From the NCBI GenBank assembly GCA_021372005.1, contig JAJFVC010000026.1, forward strand, positions 1 to 64,000: 64,000 bases of DNA, in the 5' to 3' direction. Shown here one piece after another: positions 10,442 through 20,200 of the stretch (its first letter is position 1; every line of letters begins with the position of its first letter). The DNA is from Planctomycetaceae bacterium (GTDB lineage: Bacteria > Planctomycetota > Planctomycetia > Pirellulales > Thermoguttaceae). The notes beneath the pieces were generated by a model. The model was given only the letters and a program-made list of their open reading frames with translations, did not search any database and had not been told where the DNA came from. Both the position numbers and the translations under genes were made by a program.

Positions 10442-12535
10442 ATGACCGCCCCCGCCCCAAAACCGTCCGCCGCCGATCGCTGGGCCATGATGACGTTTGT
10501 CGTCGTCACTCTGCTCGGCGCGTTGCTGTTGTTTTTAGTGCAGCCGCTGATCAGCAAGGCGATTCTTCCGTGGTTTGGCGGCTGTCCGGCGGTCTGGACC
10601 ACCTGCCTGCTGTTTTTCCAGACCTTGTTGTTCGCCGGTTATCTGTACGCCCATCTGCTCCAGCGATGGTGTTCGCCGCGTCGTCAGGCGGCCGTGCATT
10701 TGGCGATCGCGGTGGTCGCCATGGCGATGCTGCCGATCGGACCGACGGCCGGTTGGCGTCCTACGGACGATTCGCTGCCGTCGCTTCGCATCTTGTGGTT
10801 GCTGCTGGCCACGGTCGGGCTGCCGTATTTTGCCTTGTCGGCCACCAGCCCCTTGGTGCAGACGTGGTTTTCGGTCCGCCGGCCGGGCCGCTCGCCCTAT
10901 CGACTTTACGCCGTGTCGAACTTCGGTTCGCTGGCGGCGCTGCTGTGCTATCCGATCGTGTTCGAGCCGGCGTTCGATCTGCCCGCGCAGTCGCGGCTGT
11001 GGTCGGGTGCATTCGCCTTTTACGCCGTTCTCTGCGCGGCGATCCTCCTCGGTCTGGTCCGAGACCCCGCGGCCGGCGTCTCGCCTGCGTCATTGCAACC
11101 ATCCGGCGACGTCCCCGCGGTGCGTTGGCGCGATCGCATGAGCTGGCTCGCGTTGCCGGCGTTGGCTTCCTGGATGCTCGTGGCCGGCACGAACCACCTT
11201 TGCCAAGACGTCGCGGTGGTCCCCTTTCTTTGGGTCTTGCCGCTGACGCTTTATTTGTTGTCGTTCATCATCTGTTTCGACCATGCCCGATGGTATGTCC
11301 GCTGGCTTTGGGCCGTCGCGGTCGCGGTCGAGCTGATCGGCGTGGCGGCGTGCGACCATCTGAAGAACACGCTGCAACCGCTGCCGTTGGCCGAGGAATT
11401 GATCCTCAACGGCGCGGCGATTTTTTTCGTTTGCATGGTGTGCCACGGCGAACTGGCCCGTCGAAAGCCCGACGCTCGACGCCTGACCGAGTTTTATCTG
11501 ATCATTGCAGCCGGCGGGGCGTTGGGCGGCCTGCTGGTCGGACTGGTCGCCCCGCTGGTGTTTTCTTCCTATTGGGAATGGCCGATCGGCATGGTGTTGT
11601 CCGTGCTGTTGGCCATCGCCCTGTTGACCTGGCCCGGCCCCGGCGGAAAAAAACTCCTGATTCGCATGGCGACGGCGTCGATTTTCGCGGCGGCCGGCCT
11701 CGGCGTCGTGCTCCATTGGGAACTGCAATGGGAGCGCACGTTGGACCGCGCCCGCAATTTCTTCGGCGTCGTCTCGGTCACCGAATCCGATCGCGACGAC
11801 CCGGCCGAACACGTCCTATATCTCAAACACGGCCGGATCGTCCACGGCTGCCAGTTCACCGACCCGGTCAAACGTCGCTGGCCCACGGTCTATTACGGCG
11901 CCGACAGCGGCGTGGATCGGGCCGTAGGCTACAGCCAGCGCCGCGGTCCGATCCGAATCGGCGCGATCGGGCTGGGCATCGGCACGGTGGCCGCCTACGC
12001 CCGTCCAGGCGACGCGCTCCGCTTTTACGAGATCAACCCCGAGGTGATCCGCCTGGCCCGCGACCGTTTCCGCTATTTGGCCGACTGTCGCGGACGGTGC
12101 GAGATCGTGCCGGGCGACGCGCGGTTGTCGCTCGAACGAGAGCCGCCGCAACGGTTCGACATCTTGGTGGTCGACGCCTTTAGCGGCGACGCCATTCCGA
12201 CGCACCTGCTGACCCGCGAGGCTTTTGAACTTTATCGTCGGCACCTCGCCCCCGACGGCATTTTGGCCATCCACGTGTCGAACAACTATCTGCGGCTTGG
12301 GCCGGTCGTCCGCCGCGCGGCCGAAAGCTGCGGCTTGAAATCTACACAAGTCTCCGGCAAGAAAAACCACAATCGCCGCACTGAATTCAGCACGTGGGTG
12401 CTGGCGACCTCCAACGACGATTTCCTGCGGCGTCATCCGTCGGAAGCGCCGGCCGATGCGTCCGCTCCACTTTGGACCGATCAGTACAGCAACCTGTTCC
12501 AAATTCTCGCCGCTCGCCCCGGCGAAGGAGAATAA
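10442..12535 (+). CDS. membrane-fused spermidine-synthase-like methyltransferase-fold protein
   Basis: A 697-residue protein. Residues 15-480 contain about 11-13 hydrophobic helices (for example TLLGALLLFLVQPLI, FYLIIAAGGALGGLLVGLVA). Residues 490-690 form a class I SAM-fold domain with GLGIGT near residue 510 and DILVVDAFSGDAIP near 575, resembling SpeE aminopropyltransferases. Such fused proteins are common in planctomycetes and are annotated as spermidine synthase or MFS fusions, but their activity is largely unproven. The ATG at 10442 is preferred because the upstream in-frame extension is atypical. It ends 4 nt before the SDR gene, so the two form an operon. Confidence 0.8.
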   Translation: MTAPAPKPSAADRWAMMTFVVVTLLGALLLFLVQPLISKAILPWFGGCPAVWTTCLLFFQTLLFAGYLYAHLLQRWCSPRRQAAVHLAIAVVAMAMLPIGPTAGWRPTDDSLPSLRILWLLLATVGLPYFALSATSPLVQTWFSVRRPGRSPYRLYAVSNFGSLAALLCYPIVFEPAFDLPAQSRLWSGAFAFYAVLCAAILLGLVRDPAAGVSPASLQPSGDVPAVRWRDRMSWLALPALASWMLVAGTNHLCQDVAVVPFLWVLPLTLYLLSFIICFDHARWYVRWLWAVAVAVELIGVAACDHLKNTLQPLPLAEELILNGAAIFFVCMVCHGELARRKPDARRLTEFYLIIAAGGALGGLLVGLVAPLVFSSYWEWPIGMVLSVLLAIALLTWPGPGGKKLLIRMATASIFAAAGLGVVLHWELQWERTLDRARNFFGVVSVTESDRDDPAEHVLYLKHGRIVHGCQFTDPVKRRWPTVYYGADSGVDRAVGYSQRRGPIRIGAIGLGIGTVAAYARPGDALRFYEINPEVIRLARDRFRYLADCRGRCEIVPGDARLSLEREPPQRFDILVVDAFSGDAIPTHLLTREAFELYRRHLAPDGILAIHVSNNYLRLGPVVRRAAESCGLKSTQVSGKKNHNRRTEFSTWVLATSNDDFLRRHPSEAPADASAPLWTDQYSNLFQILAARPGEGE

Positions 12536-12539
12536 CCTG

Positions 12540-13397
12540 ATGGCGACCTCGCACAAAACAGTCGTAATCACCGGCGCGTCGAGCGGGATCGGCGCGGCCT
12601 GCGCGGCCGAGTTGCACCGGCTCGGATGGCGAGTGTTCGCCGGTGTGCGGTCGGATGCGGCGGCCGAAAAAATCGCGGCCCAGGGGTCCGACCGTCTGAC
12701 GCCCCTGCGGATCGACGTGACCAAGCCCGAAACGATCGCCGACGCCGAACGGATCGTCGCCGAGGCCGTCGGCCCCCGCGGACTCGACGGACTGGTGAAC
12801 AACGCCGGCATCGCGGTGCCCGGCCCGGTCGAATTGATTCCGCTCGACGCTTGGCGTCAGCAACTCGAGGTGAACGTGCTCGGTGTAGTGGCCACGACGC
12901 AGGCGTTCTTGCCGCTGTTGCGGCCCTCGCGCGGACGAATCGTCAATATCAGTTCGGTGAGCGGCGGTCAGTCGTCGCCGTTTTTGGGCGCCTATTGCGC
13001 GTCGAAACACGCCGTTGAAGCGGTGGCCGACGCCCTGCGCATCGAGTTGCGTCCCTGGGGCATTCGCGTCTCGAACGTCGAGCCCGGCCCGATTGATACG
13101 TCGATTTGGCGGAAATCCGGAGACATGGCCGAATCGCTGGTCGAACACATTCCGCCCGAGCGGCTCCAACTGTACGGCCGCGAACTCACGATGCTTCGCG
13201 AAGCCGTCACGCAATTGGCCGGTTCGGCCTCGCCGGTCGAGCGGGTCGTCCGGGCCGTGGTCCATGCCCTTTCGGCGCGACGTCCCAAAACCAGGTATTT
13301 TCTCGGCTGGAGCGTCCGCGTTTGCTTCAAAGGCATGAAGATGTTGCCCGACGGGCTCCGCGACTGGATCGTCCGCAAGGCCGAAGGGCTGCCGTAG
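12540..13397 (+). CDS. short-chain dehydrogenase/reductase
   Basis: A 285-residue classical SDR. The cofactor motif TGASSGIG is at residues 11-18, NNAG at 87-90, the catalytic Ser in NISSVSG at about 138-139, and Tyr152-x3-Lys156 in YCASK. The C-terminal 40 residues (WSVRVCFKGMKMLPDGLRDWIVRK) form an amphipathic extension seen in SDRs acting on lipid-like or retinol-like substrates. GAAGGAG lies 9 nt before the ATG and the gene starts 4 nt after the spermidine-synthase-like stop, so the two are co-translated. The substrate is unknown. Confidence 0.88.
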   Translation: MATSHKTVVITGASSGIGAACAAELHRLGWRVFAGVRSDAAAEKIAAQGSDRLTPLRIDVTKPETIADAERIVAEAVGPRGLDGLVNNAGIAVPGPVELIPLDAWRQQLEVNVLGVVATTQAFLPLLRPSRGRIVNISSVSGGQSSPFLGAYCASKHAVEAVADALRIELRPWGIRVSNVEPGPIDTSIWRKSGDMAESLVEHIPPERLQLYGRELTMLREAVTQLAGSASPVERVVRAVVHALSARRPKTRYFLGWSVRVCFKGMKMLPDGLRDWIVRKAEGLP

Positions 13398-13464
13398 ACC
13401 GCCCTCCCGACAAAAACCATCCGCCGGGCTCCCACGGTCATCCGACATGATCTACAATAGAAGT

Positions 13465-13959
13465 ATGGCAGATCAAACCGACCGTATCCTGTCAACGCTG
13501 AACCAACGTGGTGTAAATTACCTGTTGATCGGCGGCCTCAATTTTCTCCTCCGCCACGCGCCCGTGTTGACCTACGACGTGGACGTGTGGATCGAGGACA
13601 CGAAGGCCAACTGCCGCCGTTGCGAGACCGCGTTGGCCGATCTGCACGCCGAGTGGGGCGCGTCGGACGAAGATTGGGGGCCGGTCCTTGAAAAGCCGTC
13701 CGACTGGCTTCTGCGTCAGGCCGTCTGTTGCCTGACCAGCGAAGCCGGCGCGATCGACATTTTCCGCGCAGTGGTCGGGCTGGACTCCTGGGCGGCATGT
13801 CGCGCCCGGGCCGCAGCCTGTCGAACGGCGTTGGGCACGACGTTTTGGGGATTGGCGGACGCCGACATGCTGCAATGCCAGTTGGCTCTGCCTGAAGGTC
13901 GTCGCAACGAAGCCCGAATTCGTTATCTGCAAAACGTCCTTGCCCAAAAGCAATCATGA
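13465..13959 (+). CDS. nucleotidyltransferase-fold protein (MNT/AbiEii-like)
   Basis: A 164-residue protein with the minimal nucleotidyltransferase signature LLIGGLNFLL (Gly-Gly at 23-24) followed by TYDVDVWIED (acidic pair at 38-40), as in MNT and AbiEii-type proteins. Many relatives are toxin or antitoxin partners, so a toxin-antitoxin-like role is possible but not shown. The start at 13465 is favoured because a TACAAT box ends 6 nt before it, giving a leaderless transcript; an ATG at 13447 in frame is an alternative. Its stop overlaps the next gene's start (ATGA). Confidence 0.6.
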   Translation: MADQTDRILSTLNQRGVNYLLIGGLNFLLRHAPVLTYDVDVWIEDTKANCRRCETALADLHAEWGASDEDWGPVLEKPSDWLLRQAVCCLTSEAGAIDIFRAVVGLDSWAACRARAAACRTALGTTFWGLADADMLQCQLALPEGRRNEARIRYLQNVLAQKQS

Positions 13960-14165
13960 TCGATCCGCCGGACGACCGTCTGAAACAGTATGAAGAGCAA
14001 AAGCGCGAGGCCCATTGGGACCCGGCCAAACGATGGCGATCCATTCAAGACATGATCGCCTGGGCCGACGCCCAAGCCACGGTGCGACGAAACACCCGTC
14101 AACGGTGCCTTGAATTGCAGCGAGAGAAAATCGCTTCTCTCGACGAAAAATCTGCGGCAACGTAA
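13956..14165 (+). CDS. small hypothetical protein coupled to the nucleotidyltransferase gene
   Basis: A 69-residue, charged, probably helical protein (QYEEQKREAHWDPAKRWRSIQDMIAWADAQ) starting with an ATG that overlaps the preceding stop codon by 4 nt. The coupling implies joint production and perhaps a complex. No domain is recognised. The gene ends 48 nt before the convergent macroglobulin gene. Confidence 0.6.
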   Translation: MIDPPDDRLKQYEEQKREAHWDPAKRWRSIQDMIAWADAQATVRRNTRQRCLELQREKIASLDEKSAAT

Positions 14166-14213
14166 TCGCCATCACAAGCGATCGCCGACCGGCCGTCGGC
14201 CGCGACTTCCGCC

Positions 14214-17200
14214 TTACTCTTCAATCCCGACTTTCATCTCGTCCGAATTGCCTTTCAACTCCGGGGCGTACATCGCCGACGCTCGGGTCGGAAGCGCGCT
14301 GAACCGGCCGGGAATTTCCGCCCTCATTCGATACGAAACGCTGTGTCGGCCGCGTGCCAACCGTTCGACGAAAAACGCCACGCGGTTGTCGCGGAACTCG
14401 ACATATGCGCCCAACTCGTTGCCCGTGTAACCGCTCCGAACGTCGACCGGCTCGAATCCGGCCGGCTTCATGTCCTCGAACACGAGGTATTCGTAATCGT
14501 TCTTGCTGTCGATCGTCAATTCGATCTCGATCAGGTCGCCGCTTCGGACCTCGGCCCCGCTGGGCAACGGTTGCCGCTCGTACTGCTCGACCCGCTGGTC
14601 GATCGACTGCCCACGACCACCGGCCACTTCGACCGTTCGGTCCACCTTGACCAACTTGTAGTATTTTCGATCGACCTTGATCTCCAGCCCGGCCTTGCGA
14701 ATGAACTCTTCGAGCGTGAAGGTGGTCAGATATCCGTTGCAGTACAGCGGTCCGTCGCCCTTTTTGCGCAACTCGACCGTGTGTCGCCCGGTGGTCAACC
14801 GATCGCCGTCCAACGCAAACCGATTGTCCGCATCGAACAACGTCTTTTCGCCGATCTCGAGTGTCTTTTGCGACTTCCCGTCATAAAACACCTCGACGGT
14901 CATCGAAGGACGCATCTCGCCACTGGCCCGCAAAAACTCCGCCATCGCCTCGATGCAAAGCGCCGTGTCGCGCGTCGAGTTCCAATACGTGGCGTTTTTC
15001 CGATTGTTCAACAGAGATTTGACCAACCGCCGTGCAAGCTCGCCCTTCGGATCGGTCCGGGCCAGCAGCTTCAAATAATACGCGTTGGCCTCGATCGGGC
15101 TGCCGTACCAATACCACCAGGCGTCCTCCGGCGTCCGAAGCCATGCCGTCTGATTCTCGTCGTCCTGCTCGACGAACTGGCCGAGGTTGCGCAACACCAT
15201 CGCCAGCTTGTCGCGTTCGCCCTGCTGTTCGAGCGCCACGCCGAACATCGTCATCGCGTAAACGGCCAGCTTGCTGCGGTCGCGGTACAAAAACTCGAGC
15301 ATCTCGTCGTTTTTCACGTCCGCGTCGACCAACGTCCCATAAACCATCGCATCGAGATTGTCGGCCGACGGTTTCCAACGCAGATCTTCCGGCTTGTCCT
15401 CCACGGCGGCGTTTTTCAGCAGTTGAATCTGCTTATCCTGATAGCGTTTCAGCCATTCGACGCCGCGTTCCAACAGTCCGGGCGTCAGCGCCACGTCGCT
15501 CTGTTGGGCCACCTGCAATCCGTGAACCACCAGGGCCGTCGTGTGCGGCGACGAATGCTCGCCAAAACCCGAAAACCAGCCCCATCCACCGTCGGCGCAC
15601 TGCATCGCGCCGAGCCGCTCGACGCCATGCTTGACCATCCGCTGCACTTCTTCCGCGTCGAACACCGGATTGCGTTCGGACCGCTTGGCCGTCGGCAGCC
15701 CCCATCGTGCGGCTTGCTGCCGACCGTCGCCGGTTTGCTGCGCGTCCAAGTTCGTCCGCTTTCGCTCGATCTGCTTCAGGTCCAATTTCATGTCGAGCAG
15801 CGCTTTTTGCGTGACAACGGTCGGCAGGAAACGATTCAACGTCTGCTCGGTGCAGCCATACGGATAATCGACCAGATACGGCAGCGCGTCGACCATCGCG
15901 GCCGCCAACGACGGCGACCATCGCACTTCCAGCCGCGAATGTTCCGAACGCCGGTCCTTCGGCACGTTGAACGTAAACTGCCCACGCTCGTCGCTCGGAC
16001 GGATCGACTCCGAAAACGATTCGGTCCTAAACATCCCGTGCACGTAACACGGGATCCTCTGCTCCATCGCGTCCGATTCCTCGTCGGCGACGGCCTTCAT
16101 CCGCAGGACCGCTTGGCCCTCGTCGAGCACGCGAACCGGCCAATCGACCCGAGCCTCGCCGCCCGACGGAATTTCAACGTTCTGCGACGTCTTTTGCGGA
16201 TCGAGGAGCTTGAGCGGCCCGGGCGTTTTCGGACCGGCCGAACGATCGCCCAATTCCAGCGACACCCGCACATCCTGCTTATTTTTCCGATAATTGTGCA
16301 CGATGGCCGACAACACGACCTCGTCGGTCTGGACGAAAAATCGCGGAGCCTCCATGCGAATCATCAGATCCTTGCGCGTCACTACGTCGGCCTGTCCTTG
16401 ACCCACGCGGGTGCCTTGGCTCATGCTCCAGACTTTGATGCGCCACGTGGTCAAGTTCTCAGGCATTTCGAGTCCCACATGGGCCGCGCCACTGGCATCG
16501 GTCGAAAGCGCGCCAACCCAAAGCGCCGTGTCGGCGAACTTGGTCCGCACCGCCGGCTCGGCTGCCACGTTGGCGGAATCGGCCTTTGGGGCCGCCTTCA
16601 TCTTCACGCCGCCCATGCCGCCGTCCATCAGCGCCATGCTCGGAGCCGCGGCGGACATCGGCACGCCCAGCGTCATTCCTTCCTGACGCACCACGCCCAA
16701 GGCGTCTCCGGATTCCCGAACCACGGAATTGCTTTCGTCCAAACGCCGCTCGCTTTGATCATCCGCCACGGAGCCGCCGAACACGCCGAGATTGCCCATG
16801 CCGATGGTTTTCGGCGGCACGAGGTTTTGGAACCATCGCTGCAAGCTGTTTTCCATGGTCGGATGGTGTGTGCGCCGCCACTTCCAGAAAAACGCGCGGA
16901 TGTCCGGCACATTGCTGCCGCCCGAAATATACTCGACCGACTTGTCGTAGATGGCCACAACGGTCGAGCCCGTCACCGGCCGGCCGTTTAAATCGGTCAG
17001 CCGGATTTTGACCCCCGCCTTTTCGCCCGGCCGGTAGCTCTCTTTCGACGGCTCCACCGCCACGTTGGTGACGCGGCTCTCCGGAGGCACAACGATTTGC
17101 CTCGTCTCGACGTATACCCGACCGTCGGACACGGTGACGGCCTCGACGAAAAAGTTCGGCATGTCCTTCGGCGTAACGTCGATTTCTTCGATGGCGCTTT

Positions 17201-20200
17201 TGCCCTCGATCCGCAACAGCTTCGGCGGCAAATACACCCCGTTGCTCGGCCGGACGAACAACAGCACGGTGCCGCCGACCCGATCCACGTTGATCTGCAG
17301 TCGCACCTTGTCGCCCGGTGCATACTCGCGTCGGTCGGGCACCAACTCCAAATGGTTGAATCGGAACTGCGACCCATCGGCAAACCCTTCGCCGCGGACC
17401 GTGAACACCGAGCCGCCCTCGATGAAGTCGTCCTTCGTCGCACGGCCGCCGTCGGCCAACGACGCCGCAAGCCGATACACGATTCGATATTGTCCGGCCT
17501 GCGAAGCCGAAAACGGCTGTCGGGCCTCGCCGTTCGGATCCGTGGCCAGCTTCCAACACTGCACCGGCGTTTCGACCGGCCTGCCGTCCTGATACGTGAC
17601 GCGCACCAGTGTCGCTTCACCTTGGCCCTGGACCGGCTTGCCGTCGAGCGTGCGGGCCGTGAATCGCGCGACCGCCGGATCGCCTGTCCGATAATAGCCG
17701 CGATCGAGCCACGCGTAGATCGTAAACGGCCGCCGCGCGACCAGCACCGTACCCGTGCCGACGATCGTCCGCCGCGACGCATCGACCACCTCGGCGGTGA
17801 TCGTATAGCTTTGGTCCTGATCCGGATGCAGCAGTTTGGCCGTCGCCGTGTCGATCGCCACCCGCACCGTGCCGTCCGGTCCGATGGTCGTTTGCTGCTC
17901 GGCCACCAGTTCGGGCCGCTCCGGACGGAATGGGATCCAAAACGGCCTCGGCCGCGGGCAACCCCACGACGCCCAACCCGGATACCAAGTGTAATCGCAA
18001 CCGCACCACCCGTAGCCCGGTTCGTAGAGCCAATCCCAAGGCCCCAACGGATACCATCGCTCGGTGTGCGGCGTCCGCTCCACCTTGTATTTCACTCGGG
18101 CGTTGGTCACCGGCGAGCCGAAATAGTATTTCGCCCGGATCGTGGCCGTGATCGTCCCGCCCAGGGCGACCGGCTTGGCCGGCGCGTCGACGGTCACCTC
18201 GTACTCGGGCTTTTTGTACTCTTCGACGCGGAAACCGCCGCCGCCCAAAATGTCGGCCTGCTCGTTGCGACATTGAATTTGATACTCACCGAGCGAGGCG
18301 TCGGCCGCGATCGCAAACTGCCCGGACACGCCGCCGTAGCGATCCGAACGAACCTGTTCCGACGCGACCTCGTCGCCCTTCGCATCGTACAGCTTGATCG
18401 TTAGCGGCCGATCGGCGAACTCCGAATCTTCGCCCAAATCGTAGCGCGCCCGGCGAACCCACAGCTTGTACTGCACCTTTTGTTCGGGCCGATAGACCGG
18501 CCGATCGGTGATCGTGTACACTTTCACTTCGTTGTACGGCGATTCGCGCCAATCGCCGAACCAAATGTTGTTGAAGCCCATGTAGGCGAGCCGTCCGTCC
18601 CGGGTGCGCGCCGTGACGAGCCACTGATACGCCGTGTCGTGCTGTTTTGGGTCGGGGATCGCCTGGCCGTTCGAGTCGGTCCGCTCGGCGAACTGCCGCG
18701 TGACGATCTCGCGCCGCGGCGGCTGATCCAAAAAGTTTTGCCGCCAGCCGAAAAACTCGACGTTCGCCTTGGCCACCGGCGCGCCGGTCACCGCGTCGGC
18801 GACGAAATAAAGCACTTTATTTTCGAGCGGTTTTTTGACGATCGCCGTGTCGTCGATCCACACCACGATCGAACTGGTGTTGCCGTCCTCCATGCGGGCC
18901 TCGACCAGATACGCGCCCGGACGCGACAGCGGCGTGGTCACCGTCACCCGACGGTCGCAATGTCCCTCGCGCGGCTCGAGCGCCATTCGCCACTGGGCCG
19001 TCCGCCGGCCGACGTACTGCCGCTGGTTCTGCACGACCAGCCGATAACCGAGGTTGCTGATGTCGATCTTCTGCCAGTCGAGCGAGCGAGGGTTCGATTT
19101 CAAAAACGCCTTGACGTCGCCGAGCAATTTTTCGATGTTGATCTCGTGGGCCGTCAACTCCACCGATCGGCCGTTGCGGAACCGATAGTCGACCGTCGCC
19201 CCGCGTCCAGCCGGCTGAGTCCCGGTCGGCTCAAACCGTCCCCAATTGCCGACGATTTGATCGAGCCGCCGCCGCCAACTCAATCGACGATTGCCCCGCT
19301 CGTCCGGATACTGGTCCAAAAGCCGCCGCCAATAGCCGGCCGCCTCGGTATACTGCCGACGATTCTCATAAATCCGGGCCAGCCGCTCCAATGCGTTGAC
19401 CGCCTGCGGCGACTGCGGCCGATCGGCCACTTGCCGGAAAATCGCAATGTAGTTGAACTCCTCAGGCAACGTGAACCGCCGGACGCCCGTGGCCAGCCGC
19501 GCGATCGTTTCGGTGTCCTTGAGCGTCGAGACCGCATAAACGCCGCTCTCGTCCTTTCGCGACGCATCGTTTCGCCAACCCATCGACGCCATCGTCTGCA
19601 CGCCAAACTGATTCCAAAGAAACTCGGCGAACTGCATCCGCACGGCGTCGGCCTTCTGGGGGTCCAACTCGACGGCCTCCTGCAAACACCACCGCCACCG
19701 CTGGCCGTCGTTTCGCGCCGCGTCGAAACTTTTGGGCACGGTGTAAAACACCGGCGCGCCGTCGGCGTCGACCGGCGCGGCGCTGCCCGATCGGACGAAA
19801 AATCCAAAACTTTCCTCGTAGTCCGGCAGTTGTTTCAAATCGGTCAACGATTGCAGTCGCCATGCCGCCTGGGCGCCGCGATTGTCCTGCAACAAACCAG
19901 CCAACGTCAGAAAGAAGCCGCTTGCCTCGTCGCGATGTTCGTCGGCCAAAACCAACGGCATGGCCTGAACCATCAACTGCAGCGCCCGGGCGCGATCCCG
20001 ATCGACGGCGTTGACCTGCTTACCGTCGCCTCGACGCTCGCCGCGTTGAAACTCACCGGCCACGATCAGCCCCTGGTGCGGAATCCTCGCGTAGTTTTGC
20101 GCGGCGCTGCAAAGCAATCGCCAGTTGTCCTGATGCACCCGGACGGCGTCTTCCAGCAACCCGTCGATCGCCTCGACCCGCCCTAAACGCTGAAGACATA

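Noticed and set aside
10570-12183. A 537-codon alternative frame inside the spermidine-synthase-like gene
   Set aside because: Arg/Ala/Gly-rich shadow frame; the overlapping frame has membrane helices and a SAM motif.
13465-14165. Declaring a proven toxin-antitoxin or abortive-infection system
   Set aside because: Only the fold signature and gene coupling are visible; toxicity and partner identity cannot be read from sequence.
14343-16991. An 882-codon open frame antisense to the macroglobulin
   Set aside because: It mirrors the codon structure of a real gene on the other strand in GC-rich DNA, has His/Arg/Pro-rich low-complexity composition and no domain.
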